From positions 1 through 10,236 of the forward strand of contig CALLYN010000665.1 in assembly GCA_937858455.1 (NCBI GenBank): a stretch of 10,236 bases of DNA. Reading direction: 5' to 3'. The DNA comes from an uncultured Kouleothrix sp. (GTDB lineage: Bacteria; Chloroflexota; Chloroflexia; Chloroflexales; Roseiflexaceae). This document shows, piece by piece, positions 1 through 6,815 of this stretch. How positions within the stretch are numbered: the stretch's first letter is position 1; every line of letters begins with the position of its first letter. The notes beneath the pieces were generated by a model. The model was not told where the DNA came from. It saw only the letters and a program-made list of their open reading frames with translations, and made no database searches. Made by a program: the position numbers and the translations under genes.

Positions 1-408
1 CCGACGTTCGACGTGGCGCACAATCTTCCTGAAAATGTGCTCTGCACCGACGCCAGCACTGCCACCACGGCGCTGTGCTACATCCGCGTGACGGTGCATT
101 CGGTTCACAAGATGCTGTTCCCGCTGGCGCCGGCGTTTAGCCGCACCGTGCCGCTGAAGTCGTCCTATATCATGCCGATCCGCGACAGCGTGGCGCGCGG
201 CACAGGCACCGGCACCTCGACACAGATTACGACCTGCACCGTGCCGAACTTCAAGGGCGTTTCGCCGAATGCCGCGTCGTCGCTTTGGGCCAACGCTAAG
301 TTCACCGGCACGATCAATATTACCGTCGGCAACTATACCATCGGTACCCAGAGCATCGCCGCCGGGACGATCGCCCTGTGCAAGACGTCGATCTCGGTTG
401 GGCCATAA
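1..408 (+). CDS. TadE-like pseudopilin with C-terminal PASTA-like domain (5' end missing)
   Basis: The reading frame is open from the first base, so only the last 135 codons of the gene are present and its N-terminal membrane helix lies outside the window. The first part (about nt 76-200) contains VTVHSVHKMLFPLAP and then TVPLKSSYIMPIRD. This resembles the end of TadE-like minor pilins, where a beta strand is followed by a hydrophobic FxPL stretch and a short MxIR-like terminus. After a Gly/Thr linker (nt 199-225) comes a roughly 55-residue module (nt 238-402). It starts TVPNFKGV, has an alanine-rich helix and an aromatic FTGT turn, and closes with IGTQSIAAGT. That is the VPN-x-x-G ... SQSxxAGT plan of PASTA-like domains. 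Two cysteines flank the module (nt 235-237 and 379-381) and could form a disulfide. It lies 78 bp upstream of the TadG/VWA gene and is probably co-transcribed with it. The TadE-like assignment is fairly secure; the PASTA assignment rests on motif spacing only. Confidence 0.72.
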   Translation, partial: PTFDVAHNLPENVLCTDASTATTALCYIRVTVHSVHKMLFPLAPAFSRTVPLKSSYIMPIRDSVARGTGTGTSTQITTCTVPNFKGVSPNAASSLWANAKFTGTINITVGNYTIGTQSIAAGTIALCKTSISVGP

Positions 409-475
409 GCTGGCTTACCTACTGCCGGGCCGCTGTGCACGTACATTTCAGCACCCCGGAGCCAATACTTTGGAT

Positions 476-481
476 GGAGGA
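476..481 (+). promoter_or_regulatory. Shine-Dalgarno site for the TadG/VWA gene
   Basis: GGAGGA sits 5-6 bases before the ATG at 487. Another ATG at 482 abuts the site and reaches a TGA after two codons, so this site fixes the start at 487. The 78-bp gap upstream (409-486) shows no clear promoter or hairpin. Confidence 0.75.
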
Positions 482-486
482 ATGAT

Positions 487-3021
487 ATGAGTGCCCGTTT
501 CCTGCGAACAAAGCAACGCGGCCAGAGCATCCCGCTGATTGCGCTGCTGATCGTCGTGCTGGTCGGCGCCGCCGGCTTGGCCGTCGATGTTGGCAACAAC
601 TATGCGCAGCAGCGTAACACCGTGCGCGCCACCAACGCCGCCGCGCTGGCTGGTATGAATGCGTTGATCCAGGGTGGCACCGATCAGTCGGTTAGCCAGG
701 TGATCCAGCAGTCGCTGCGCTCGAATAATATCGATGGCGTGTTCGACGATAATAATGTCGATACGCGCCAGGCCGACCAGCGGCTCATCCAGGCGTACTA
801 CCTCGACTCAAAAGGTAACTATCTCGCCACTTGCACCATCGGCTCGTGCGGCACGGTGCCTTCGGGCGTTACATACATCCAGGTGAAGGTAAACGGCGAT
901 GTGAATACCTACTTCGCTCGCGTGCTCGATCGCCCAACGCTCCCGGTGAAGGCACAGGCCTACGCCGGCCGCTGCTCGCCGGTCGAGGGCGTCTACCCGA
1001 TCGGCGTGCAGTCGAGCAACCTCGATCAGAACGGCTTTCTGCCGCCGCAGAACCCTGCCGATCTGCCATACTACAAGATCTACAAGGACTCGACCTACCC
1101 CAATGGCCTGACGCAGCGGCGCATCTACCTGCGCGACGAGGCCAACTCGCCCGGCAACTTCAGCTTCCTGCGCTGGAAATCGACCAACAGCGCCGGTAGC
1201 AATACCGAGATGGTCTCGATGCTCAGCGGCCCCGGCAACCTCGCCGATGGCTTCGACGAGGGCCTGGTGAAGAATGGCGTTACCACCTGGCCCGACACGA
1301 ACTCGCAGCCGCCGATGGTTGCCGGCAAGGTGGTGTACCCGGTGAAGCCGCACGAGATCAATGCCGGCGATTGGGTCTACGCGAATAGCGGCCTGGGCCT
1401 CAGCAGCGGCGTCACCAGCGCGATCCAGGATCATATCACCCGCAAAGACGTGTTGATCCTGCCGATCGTCAAGCCGGCGGTTGGAACTGGCGCAAACGCA
1501 ACATTCCAGATCGCCGGCCTTGCCTCGTTCTATGTCGTCGGCTTGGGTGGCAATGGCGCCAACAGCTACCTCGACCTAGTGTACATCGACACGGCCAACT
1601 CGATCGCCTGCTTGAGCACCCCGGCCGTCACTAGCAGCACGCTGGGCATCAACGGCGCTGTGTTCCTCAAGCCGCGCTGGGGCCAGCCGCAGTTCGGCCA
1701 GCCGATCGCCTACGAGATCATCATGGACGTGTCGGGCTCGATGAGCTGGAACTTCAATGGCCAGGGCAACCAGGGCGGCACGGGCAAGGTGATGCAGTGC
1801 GAGCAGTTCGGCAACACCCCCCCGGTGGCCTGTAATGGCAGCGATGATTACTGGAATAAGCAGACCGAGCGCCGCGTGTATGTGCTCAAGCAGGCGCTGG
1901 CCGGAACTGGTGGCTTCATCGACAACATGCGCTCGTACGATACCATGCGCATTATCACCTTTACCACCGATGGCAGCAACCGCGTGTCGGTGAACACCGG
2001 CCCCAACTGGAGCACCGACAAGAGCGCGCTCAAGAGCACGGTGATGGCCGCCGGAACATACAAGAGCAATCAGTACCTCACCTTTGGCGGCACGCCAGGC
2101 CCGTCGGCGCTGAACAAAGCCGCGACAATCCTGCAGAGCAGCCCGCCGCCGCCTGCGGCCAATGGCCAGGCGTACAAGCACGCGGTGATCTACATGACCG
2201 ACGGCGTGGCCAACCTGTTCCTCGATGGCGCCGTGAACTACGCCAAGGATATCTGCCCCGAGTACAATGGCGACGTGCGCGCACTTAGCACGCCGCGCTG
2301 CCAGTACGACCCGCCGCCCGACTACAAGCCCAATACGCAGCACGGCATGCGCCCGATCACCGCCATGATCGACGAGGCCGGCAAGATGAAGGCGAACATC
2401 AGCAACCTGCAGCTCTTCGTGGTGGCGCTTGGCCAGGTCGATGTGCTGGGCCTCGACGAGGTCGCCTCCGATCCCAAGCTGGTGTTCCCGGCCCGTAGCC
2501 CCGACCTGGTGAGCCAGGTGCTTGCCCAGATCAAGGCCAAGGCCGAAGGCCCCTGCATCGAAAACACCAGCGCCGATTGGGTCAGCCATATCGATACAGC
2601 GCACACGGCCAACCTGCCGACGCTGAACCTGCCATCTGGTGTATATGGCTATATCTACCTGTACGACGCCAACTTCACGCCGGTGAGCCTGCCGTGGACG
2701 GGGCCGGGTAGCGATCCGCGCGGCGCGGCAACCAACGCCATGCCAATCACGCAAGACGGCGTCAGCCAGCAGCTGAGCTATTCGCTGCCGACGCAGAACG
2801 GCCTGATACCCGGCACCTACTACATGAATGGCTATGTCGGCTACCTAGCGAAATCGCCCGACGGCGACGATGTGTCGCGCGTCTACGACCAGATCAAGCC
2901 GGGCTTGACATCGCAGCAGTACGCTTCGTTTACACTTACGCCGTCGGATGTGCTTGGCGCGACGGTGGTGCTCGATCCGCTGCGCCTGCTGCTCGCCAAC
3001 GATAAGACGGTGTGTAGCTAG
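487..3021 (+). CDS. TadG-like pilus protein with von Willebrand A (VWA) domain
   Basis: This is an 844-residue membrane-anchored surface protein. Residues 11-60 form a TadE/TadG-like N-terminus: RGQS, a single hydrophobic helix (about 15-33), GLAVDVG, then NNYAQQRN and NAAALAGMNAL, the usual alanine-rich segment after the anchor. A VWA domain begins near residue 408. Its metal-ion-dependent adhesion site looks complete: DVSGSM (D414, S416, S418), TFGGT (probably T536) and YMTDG (D572). An insertion after the first MIDAS loop and another after D572 are loop-like, and each carries a nearby cysteine pair. About ten cysteines are present in all, consistent with an exported disulfide-bonded protein. 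Residues about 690-844 are beta-rich and unassigned. In other bacteria TadG-type proteins with VWA domains are minor pilus components, and VWA domains form ligand-binding pilus tips. A tip or adhesin role here is inference. The start is set by the GGAGGA at 476-481. Confidence 0.85.
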   Translation: MSARFLRTKQRGQSIPLIALLIVVLVGAAGLAVDVGNNYAQQRNTVRATNAAALAGMNALIQGGTDQSVSQVIQQSLRSNNIDGVFDDNNVDTRQADQRLIQAYYLDSKGNYLATCTIGSCGTVPSGVTYIQVKVNGDVNTYFARVLDRPTLPVKAQAYAGRCSPVEGVYPIGVQSSNLDQNGFLPPQNPADLPYYKIYKDSTYPNGLTQRRIYLRDEANSPGNFSFLRWKSTNSAGSNTEMVSMLSGPGNLADGFDEGLVKNGVTTWPDTNSQPPMVAGKVVYPVKPHEINAGDWVYANSGLGLSSGVTSAIQDHITRKDVLILPIVKPAVGTGANATFQIAGLASFYVVGLGGNGANSYLDLVYIDTANSIACLSTPAVTSSTLGINGAVFLKPRWGQPQFGQPIAYEIIMDVSGSMSWNFNGQGNQGGTGKVMQCEQFGNTPPVACNGSDDYWNKQTERRVYVLKQALAGTGGFIDNMRSYDTMRIITFTTDGSNRVSVNTGPNWSTDKSALKSTVMAAGTYKSNQYLTFGGTPGPSALNKAATILQSSPPPPAANGQAYKHAVIYMTDGVANLFLDGAVNYAKDICPEYNGDVRALSTPRCQYDPPPDYKPNTQHGMRPITAMIDEAGKMKANISNLQLFVVALGQVDVLGLDEVASDPKLVFPARSPDLVSQVLAQIKAKAEGPCIENTSADWVSHIDTAHTANLPTLNLPSGVYGYIYLYDANFTPVSLPWTGPGSDPRGAATNAMPITQDGVSQQLSYSLPTQNGLIPGTYYMNGYVGYLAKSPDGDDVSRVYDQIKPGLTSQQYASFTLTPSDVLGATVVLDPLRLLLANDKTVCS

Positions 3022-3057
3022 TACGGCTTAGCCCCGCCGCAGTATTTCGATACGAGA

Positions 3058-3095
3058 CCGAGCCCGGGAGATGCGTGGGTATCGTCCGGGCTCGG
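3058..3095 (+). terminator. GC-rich hairpin after the TadG/VWA gene, possible terminator
   Basis: CCGAGCCCGG (3058-3067) pairs perfectly with CCGGGCTCGG (3086-3095). The result is a 10-bp stem with an 18-base loop, 36 bases after the VWA stop codon. Only CTTTCC follows, so the U-tract is poor and the loop is long for a classical intrinsic terminator. It could instead be a partial terminator or an RNA-stabilising 3' end that adjusts expression of the next gene, whose ATG is 37 bases downstream. Confidence 0.5.
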
Positions 3096-3122
3096 CTTTC
3101 CACAAATTGCCCCTGCTTAAGC

Positions 3123-3126
3123 GAGG
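3123..3126 (+). promoter_or_regulatory. Shine-Dalgarno site deciding the start of the Kelch/CARDB gene
   Basis: GAGG lies 6 bases before the ATG at 3133. A TTG at 3127 in the same frame touches this site and is too close to be used, so 3133 is the better start. Confidence 0.6.
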
Positions 3127-3132
3127 TTGTAT

Positions 3133-5559
3133 ATGTTTGCTTCGCGACACTGGTCGTTCCAAGCGCGCGTGTGTGTGCTCCTCGGGGTGTGCCTGCTGGT
3201 GCTGGCGGCGTTGCCCGCCACGAGCCTGCGCGCCGCAGTGGTGAAAAGCACCATCGACGACTCAATTGCCGATTTCAGCCGCGGCTCGTTTCAGCGCACT
3301 GTGCTGGGGCCGCTGCAAAACACCAAGTTCTCGCCCAACGATAAATCGGGCGCGATCCAGCTAGGGCCGATCGGCCTGCTGAAACAGTGGATCGACTCAC
3401 CATTCAATCTGAAGGTGCCGCTCTCGCGCATGGGCGCCACTGCGGTGGGCAATCGGGTGTATCTGATCGGCGGCCTGACGCCGGTGAACAACGCGACACA
3501 GGCAGTCGCAAATGTGTGGTCGGCGGCCGTGTCGCAATCCAATGGAACATTCCTGGAAGACTGGTTCGCCGAGCCGAACCTGCCGGTGGTGCAGGGTTCG
3601 AACCAGAGCGGCTTTACCACGCCGGTCGCGCCGATCTATGCGCCCGGCGTCACGTCGGTGGCAGCGAACGGCGGCGGCTACTACATCTATGTGATCGGCG
3701 GCAATGCCCAGCCGAGCGCCAACAGCACCTTTGATTTCTCGAGCTACGCCGTGCGCATTGGCCTCGCCGGCGCCGATGGCCACATCAGCAGCTGGGTGGT
3801 CGGCCCGCCGATCCCCAGCCCCGACCCAACCGATACCCAGAATATCAGCCAGCTGGGCATCCAGTCGCCGGCGGTTACCTCGCTGAAGGTGGGCGGGCAG
3901 ACATATGTGTATGTGATCGGCGGCCTCAAGCGCTACCGGGTTGGCACCGGCTTTAATGCCCGCACCGTCAGCGAAGGCTCGAAGGACGTCTTTTACGCGC
4001 GCGTCTCGTCGGGCGGGCAGCTGGTGAAGCCGAGCAACGGCAGCGCGGGCTGGGATAAGCTCAACTCCATCCCGGTGCCTGGCGACACGCCGGCCGGCCT
4101 ATGGGATGCGGCGGTGATGGCCGATCACTTCATCGTCAGCACCGGCGAGTCGGCCGATGTGCTGTATGTCGTCGGCGGCCAGATCACGCCCGACGACCAA
4201 TCCGCCTCGCCGCCGAGCCTGCCCTCGTTTAGCTCGGCGGTGTACCGCGCGTTTATTGGCGCGAATGGCGTGCTCACCTGGGATTTCACCTGGCAGGGTA
4301 CGCTGCCGCAAACCCGCACCGGCCTCAGCGGCGTGCCATTCCACGGCTCGCTGTATGCCGTGGGCGGCATCCCCAGCAATGGCAACCAGCCCGACAAAGG
4401 CGTGCTGACGACGTATGTCGAAGATAATATGCAGCTGCACGGGTTCAAGCCCGACGAAGTGCCGCCGGGGATCGACAGCGGCGGCAGCAACTTCCTGAAG
4501 AGCGACGCGCTGCGCTTCGCGCGCGTGTTCCACGGCACAGCGATCGTGCCGGCCGACGCTACCAGCCCGAACTCGGCGTTTGTGTATGTGTTTGGCGGGC
4601 GCGGCGATACCAGCGACGGCAACCCCGGCGACGACCAGGGCTCGACCAGCGTTTTCTTCGGCAAGATCGGCGGCAGCGAAGACTCGGCCACCACCGGCTA
4701 TGCCACCAACGGCTGGTACTACTCCAAGCCGTTCGACATCAACTCGACCGGGGCGCAGCTGCAAAAGATCTACTGGGCCACGCAGATCGATCGCACGGCC
4801 TCGGCGAACCCCGACATCGATGTCAGCTATCGCATCTCGTCGGGGAACACCTGCGCCAACGCCGACTGGAACGACGGCAGCTGGGTGGCGCTGAAAGCGG
4901 CCGAGAGCGACGCCCTGCACTCCTCGGTCGACGGCAACAACTCGTCGGCGCCGATCAACCTGGCCGCGCGCTGCTTCCAGTACCGCCTCAAGCTCAGCAC
5001 CGACAACTACCTGGTGACGCCATCGCTGCTGAGCGTGAGCATCGACGTGTTCGTTCCGGGCAGCCCGGATCTGAACTTCAACAATGTGTCGGCCCAGCAA
5101 TCGGGCGGTACCTTCCAGGGCATGAATGTCGTGATCCAGAACGTCAACACCTTTGAGCAGACCCTAGCCGCCGATGCTGAGGTGCGCGGCTCGTTCTTCG
5201 TCGACTTGTGCATCTTCGGGCCGGGCGAAACCGTGGTCGACCCGGTTATTCCGTTCAGCAACCAGAACCCGGAGTGCAGCGACGTGTACGCCGATATCAA
5301 CAACAGCGCCATGCAGGTCAATACCGTGCTGCCGGTGACGCGTTGGCTCGCGACCACCGGGCCTAATGCCGATAAGCCGGTCGATCTGCTCTCGTACTTC
5401 AAGACACCTGGCGCCTACACGGTGATCGCCGTCGTCGATTCGTACAACAATATCAACGAAGGTACACTTGGCGGCGAGAACAATAACATCTCGCCAAAAG
5501 TGAACTTCACGGTCAATAAAATCGGTTACGTCATGAATCTGCCCATGATTCGGCGCTAA
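3133..5559 (+). CDS. Secreted Kelch-like beta-propeller protein with CARDB-like C-terminal domain
   Basis: This 808-residue protein is predicted to be exported. Residues 1-35 look like a Sec signal peptide: basic start, hydrophobic core at about 13-27, and possible cleavage between about residues 29 and 35. Six repeats follow at intervals of about 65-80 residues, near residues 99, 171, 245, 324, 397 and 461. Each has a small hydrophobic strand, then a (V/L)Y(V/L/A)(I/V/F)GG core such as VYLIGG, IYVIGG, VYVIGG, LYVVGG, LYAVGG and VYVFGG. That is the double-glycine signature of Kelch blades, and six would make a propeller. Residues about 527-640 form a beta-rich region of unknown family. Residues about 644-800 (SPDLNF near the start, then AVVDSYNNINE and ENNNIS) resemble a CARDB adhesion-type Ig fold. 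The protein ends YVMNLPMIRR. No enzyme motif was recognised; a carbohydrate-binding or adhesive role is plausible but inferred. It sits between pilus genes, flanked by hairpins. Confidence 0.75.
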   Translation: MFASRHWSFQARVCVLLGVCLLVLAALPATSLRAAVVKSTIDDSIADFSRGSFQRTVLGPLQNTKFSPNDKSGAIQLGPIGLLKQWIDSPFNLKVPLSRMGATAVGNRVYLIGGLTPVNNATQAVANVWSAAVSQSNGTFLEDWFAEPNLPVVQGSNQSGFTTPVAPIYAPGVTSVAANGGGYYIYVIGGNAQPSANSTFDFSSYAVRIGLAGADGHISSWVVGPPIPSPDPTDTQNISQLGIQSPAVTSLKVGGQTYVYVIGGLKRYRVGTGFNARTVSEGSKDVFYARVSSGGQLVKPSNGSAGWDKLNSIPVPGDTPAGLWDAAVMADHFIVSTGESADVLYVVGGQITPDDQSASPPSLPSFSSAVYRAFIGANGVLTWDFTWQGTLPQTRTGLSGVPFHGSLYAVGGIPSNGNQPDKGVLTTYVEDNMQLHGFKPDEVPPGIDSGGSNFLKSDALRFARVFHGTAIVPADATSPNSAFVYVFGGRGDTSDGNPGDDQGSTSVFFGKIGGSEDSATTGYATNGWYYSKPFDINSTGAQLQKIYWATQIDRTASANPDIDVSYRISSGNTCANADWNDGSWVALKAAESDALHSSVDGNNSSAPINLAARCFQYRLKLSTDNYLVTPSLLSVSIDVFVPGSPDLNFNNVSAQQSGGTFQGMNVVIQNVNTFEQTLAADAEVRGSFFVDLCIFGPGETVVDPVIPFSNQNPECSDVYADINNSAMQVNTVLPVTRWLATTGPNADKPVDLLSYFKTPGAYTVIAVVDSYNNINEGTLGGENNNISPKVNFTVNKIGYVMNLPMIRR

Positions 5560-5609
5560 AACTGCGTGAATTTGCACTGCTTGCCGCACACCTGCCAGCG
5601 CCAACATAC

Positions 5610-5636
5610 GGAGGCCAACCGCATCGGTTGGCCTCC
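5610..5636 (+). terminator. Perfect 12-bp hairpin between the Kelch/CARDB gene and cpaB, probable terminator
   Basis: GGAGGCCAACCG (5610-5621) and CGGTTGGCCTCC (5625-5636) form a perfect 12-bp stem with a 3-base CAT loop, 50 bases after the Kelch gene stop. Neither strand has a T-tract next to the stem (TAAAG follows on the + strand), so a strict rho-independent definition is not met. Stem strength and position, just before a promoter, still favour a transcription-unit boundary. Confidence 0.6.
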
Positions 5637-5669
5637 TAAAGCCGTTGGGGTGCATGGCTTGTCAGCCTG

Positions 5670-5678
5670 TGCTATAAT
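5670..5678 (+). promoter_or_regulatory. Extended -10 promoter for the cpaB-tadZ-tadA-tadB unit
   Basis: TGCTATAAT contains a consensus TATAAT (5673-5678) with the TGn extension (5670-5672), a strong housekeeping-sigma element. Transcription would start near 5685, leaving a leader of about 49 bases before the cpaB ATG. No good -35 hexamer lies 16-18 bases upstream, as is usual for extended -10 promoters. A TTGTCA at 5659-5664 is only 8 bases away, too close to act as the -35. An AAAGG at 5719-5723 serves as the ribosome site. Confidence 0.7.
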
Positions 5679-5733
5679 GATCGCTCAGGCACCTGCGGCT
5701 CCGCATGCTTGCTAGAAGAAAGGTTGAAAGCAC

Positions 5734-6792
5734 ATGAGGCGTGGAGGCCGGCTGTTTCTGCTTCTCGGGCTCCTGATCATCGTCATCGGCGCGCTAGCCT
5801 ATTTCGTGCTATCGCAGCCTCAGCTGGCGAATCAGGATCTTGCACCGCAGCCAACCCAAGAGCTGAAGCGAAAGATCGTGATCGCGCGCATCGACATCCC
5901 CAACAACACCGTGATCACCGATACTGTCACGTTTCTGACGACGATCGATATTCCCGAGAGTGAGTTCGCCGCCGCCTCTGGGCAGTATTTCACCAGCCCC
6001 GAGGAGCTGCTTTACAAGCAGACGCTGCGCGCAATCGCGTTTAACGATCGCATCCGCAAGGCCGATATTACTGAGCCTGGCTTGTCGATTCAGATCCCCA
6101 CCGCCCAAGCTGGCCAGCCGCGCGTCAAGGCAATCACCTTCCAGGTCAATAACCTGAGCGGCGTGGCCGACCAGATCCGGCCAGGCGATTTCGTCGACGT
6201 GCTGTCGTCGTTTATCGTCAAGCGTACCTACCTGCGCCCAGGGTTCAGCGACCAGGGCCAGATCACGATCAAAGAAGAGCCCTTCGAAGGCCAGACGACC
6301 AAGACGCTCCTGCAGAACGTGCAGGTGCTGCAGATCCGCAAGCCGGCCCCGGCGCCCGAGGGCACGCCCACGCCGGGCGGGCCTGCCGCCGCCGGCCCAC
6401 CTCAGACCGATACCAACGGCCAACCGGTTGGCAGCGGCGGCGAGACGGGCAACCAGGCACAGGGCAACACCGAGCCCCAGGCGAACAACGGCAACACCTT
6501 CCAGCCTGGCTCGTGGCTGCTGCTGCTGGCGGTGACCGATCAGCAAGCCGAGCTGTTGAAGTTCTCGCTCGAGCAGGGCACCGGTATTACGCTGGTGCTG
6601 CGCGGCCGCGGCGATGCAGCAATTGAAACCACCACCGGCGCCACGCTCGATCTGCTGGTGTCGCAGTATGGCCTGCCGCTGCCGCAGCCGGCTCTTCCGG
6701 CCGTCAGCGGGCCAACGTCGCTTACACCACTGCCGACAACCGGCCCGGCTCAGCCGGCTGGCGCTACGCCCACACCTACTACGACGCGATAA
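5734..6792 (+). CDS. cpaB: Flp/Tad pilus assembly protein CpaB (RcpC)
   Basis: This 352-residue protein has an N-terminal membrane anchor (about residues 6-27, preceded by RRGGR). A SAF-type domain follows at about 47-113 (KIVIARIDIPNNTVITD, with RAIAFNDRIRKADI closing it). The CpaB/RcpC core then begins with VKAITFQVNNLSGVADQIRPGDFVDVL, the usual anchor of this family. In Gram-negative Tad systems CpaB is periplasmic and linked to the secretin. Here no secretin gene adjoins it. Two low-complexity stretches are unusual: a Pro/Gly/Asn/Gln-rich insertion at about 204-255 splits the core before the conserved SWLLLLAVTDQQAELL strand-helix, and residues about 318-352 form a Pro/Thr-rich tail. These look like flexible spacers for cell-wall crossing (inference). 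It is the first gene after the 5670 promoter and ends 23 bases before tadZ. Confidence 0.9.
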   Translation: MRRGGRLFLLLGLLIIVIGALAYFVLSQPQLANQDLAPQPTQELKRKIVIARIDIPNNTVITDTVTFLTTIDIPESEFAAASGQYFTSPEELLYKQTLRAIAFNDRIRKADITEPGLSIQIPTAQAGQPRVKAITFQVNNLSGVADQIRPGDFVDVLSSFIVKRTYLRPGFSDQGQITIKEEPFEGQTTKTLLQNVQVLQIRKPAPAPEGTPTPGGPAAAGPPQTDTNGQPVGSGGETGNQAQGNTEPQANNGNTFQPGSWLLLLAVTDQQAELLKFSLEQGTGITLVLRGRGDAAIETTTGATLDLLVSQYGLPLPQPALPAVSGPTSLTPLPTTGPAQPAGATPTPTTTR

Positions 6793-6815
6793 CCGAAGGG
6801 TACGAGGAGAATCGC

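Noticed and set aside
1576..2754. Long minus-strand open frame (392 codons) opposite the VWA gene
   Set aside because: It is antisense to the VWA domain with its conserved MIDAS motifs, and has a compositionally biased translation with no domain signal.
3127..3129. TTG as the start of the Kelch/CARDB gene
   Set aside because: It touches the GAGG ribosome site. The ATG at 3133 has proper spacing.
4099..5100. Minus-strand open frame (333 codons) opposite the Kelch/CARDB gene
   Set aside because: It is Arg/Val/Ala-rich shadow sequence. The + strand frame has a signal peptide and regularly spaced double-glycine repeats.
5659..5664. TTGTCA as a -35 element for the cpaB promoter
   Set aside because: It is only 8 bases from the TATAAT, far short of the 16-18 needed. 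The TG extension better explains the promoter.
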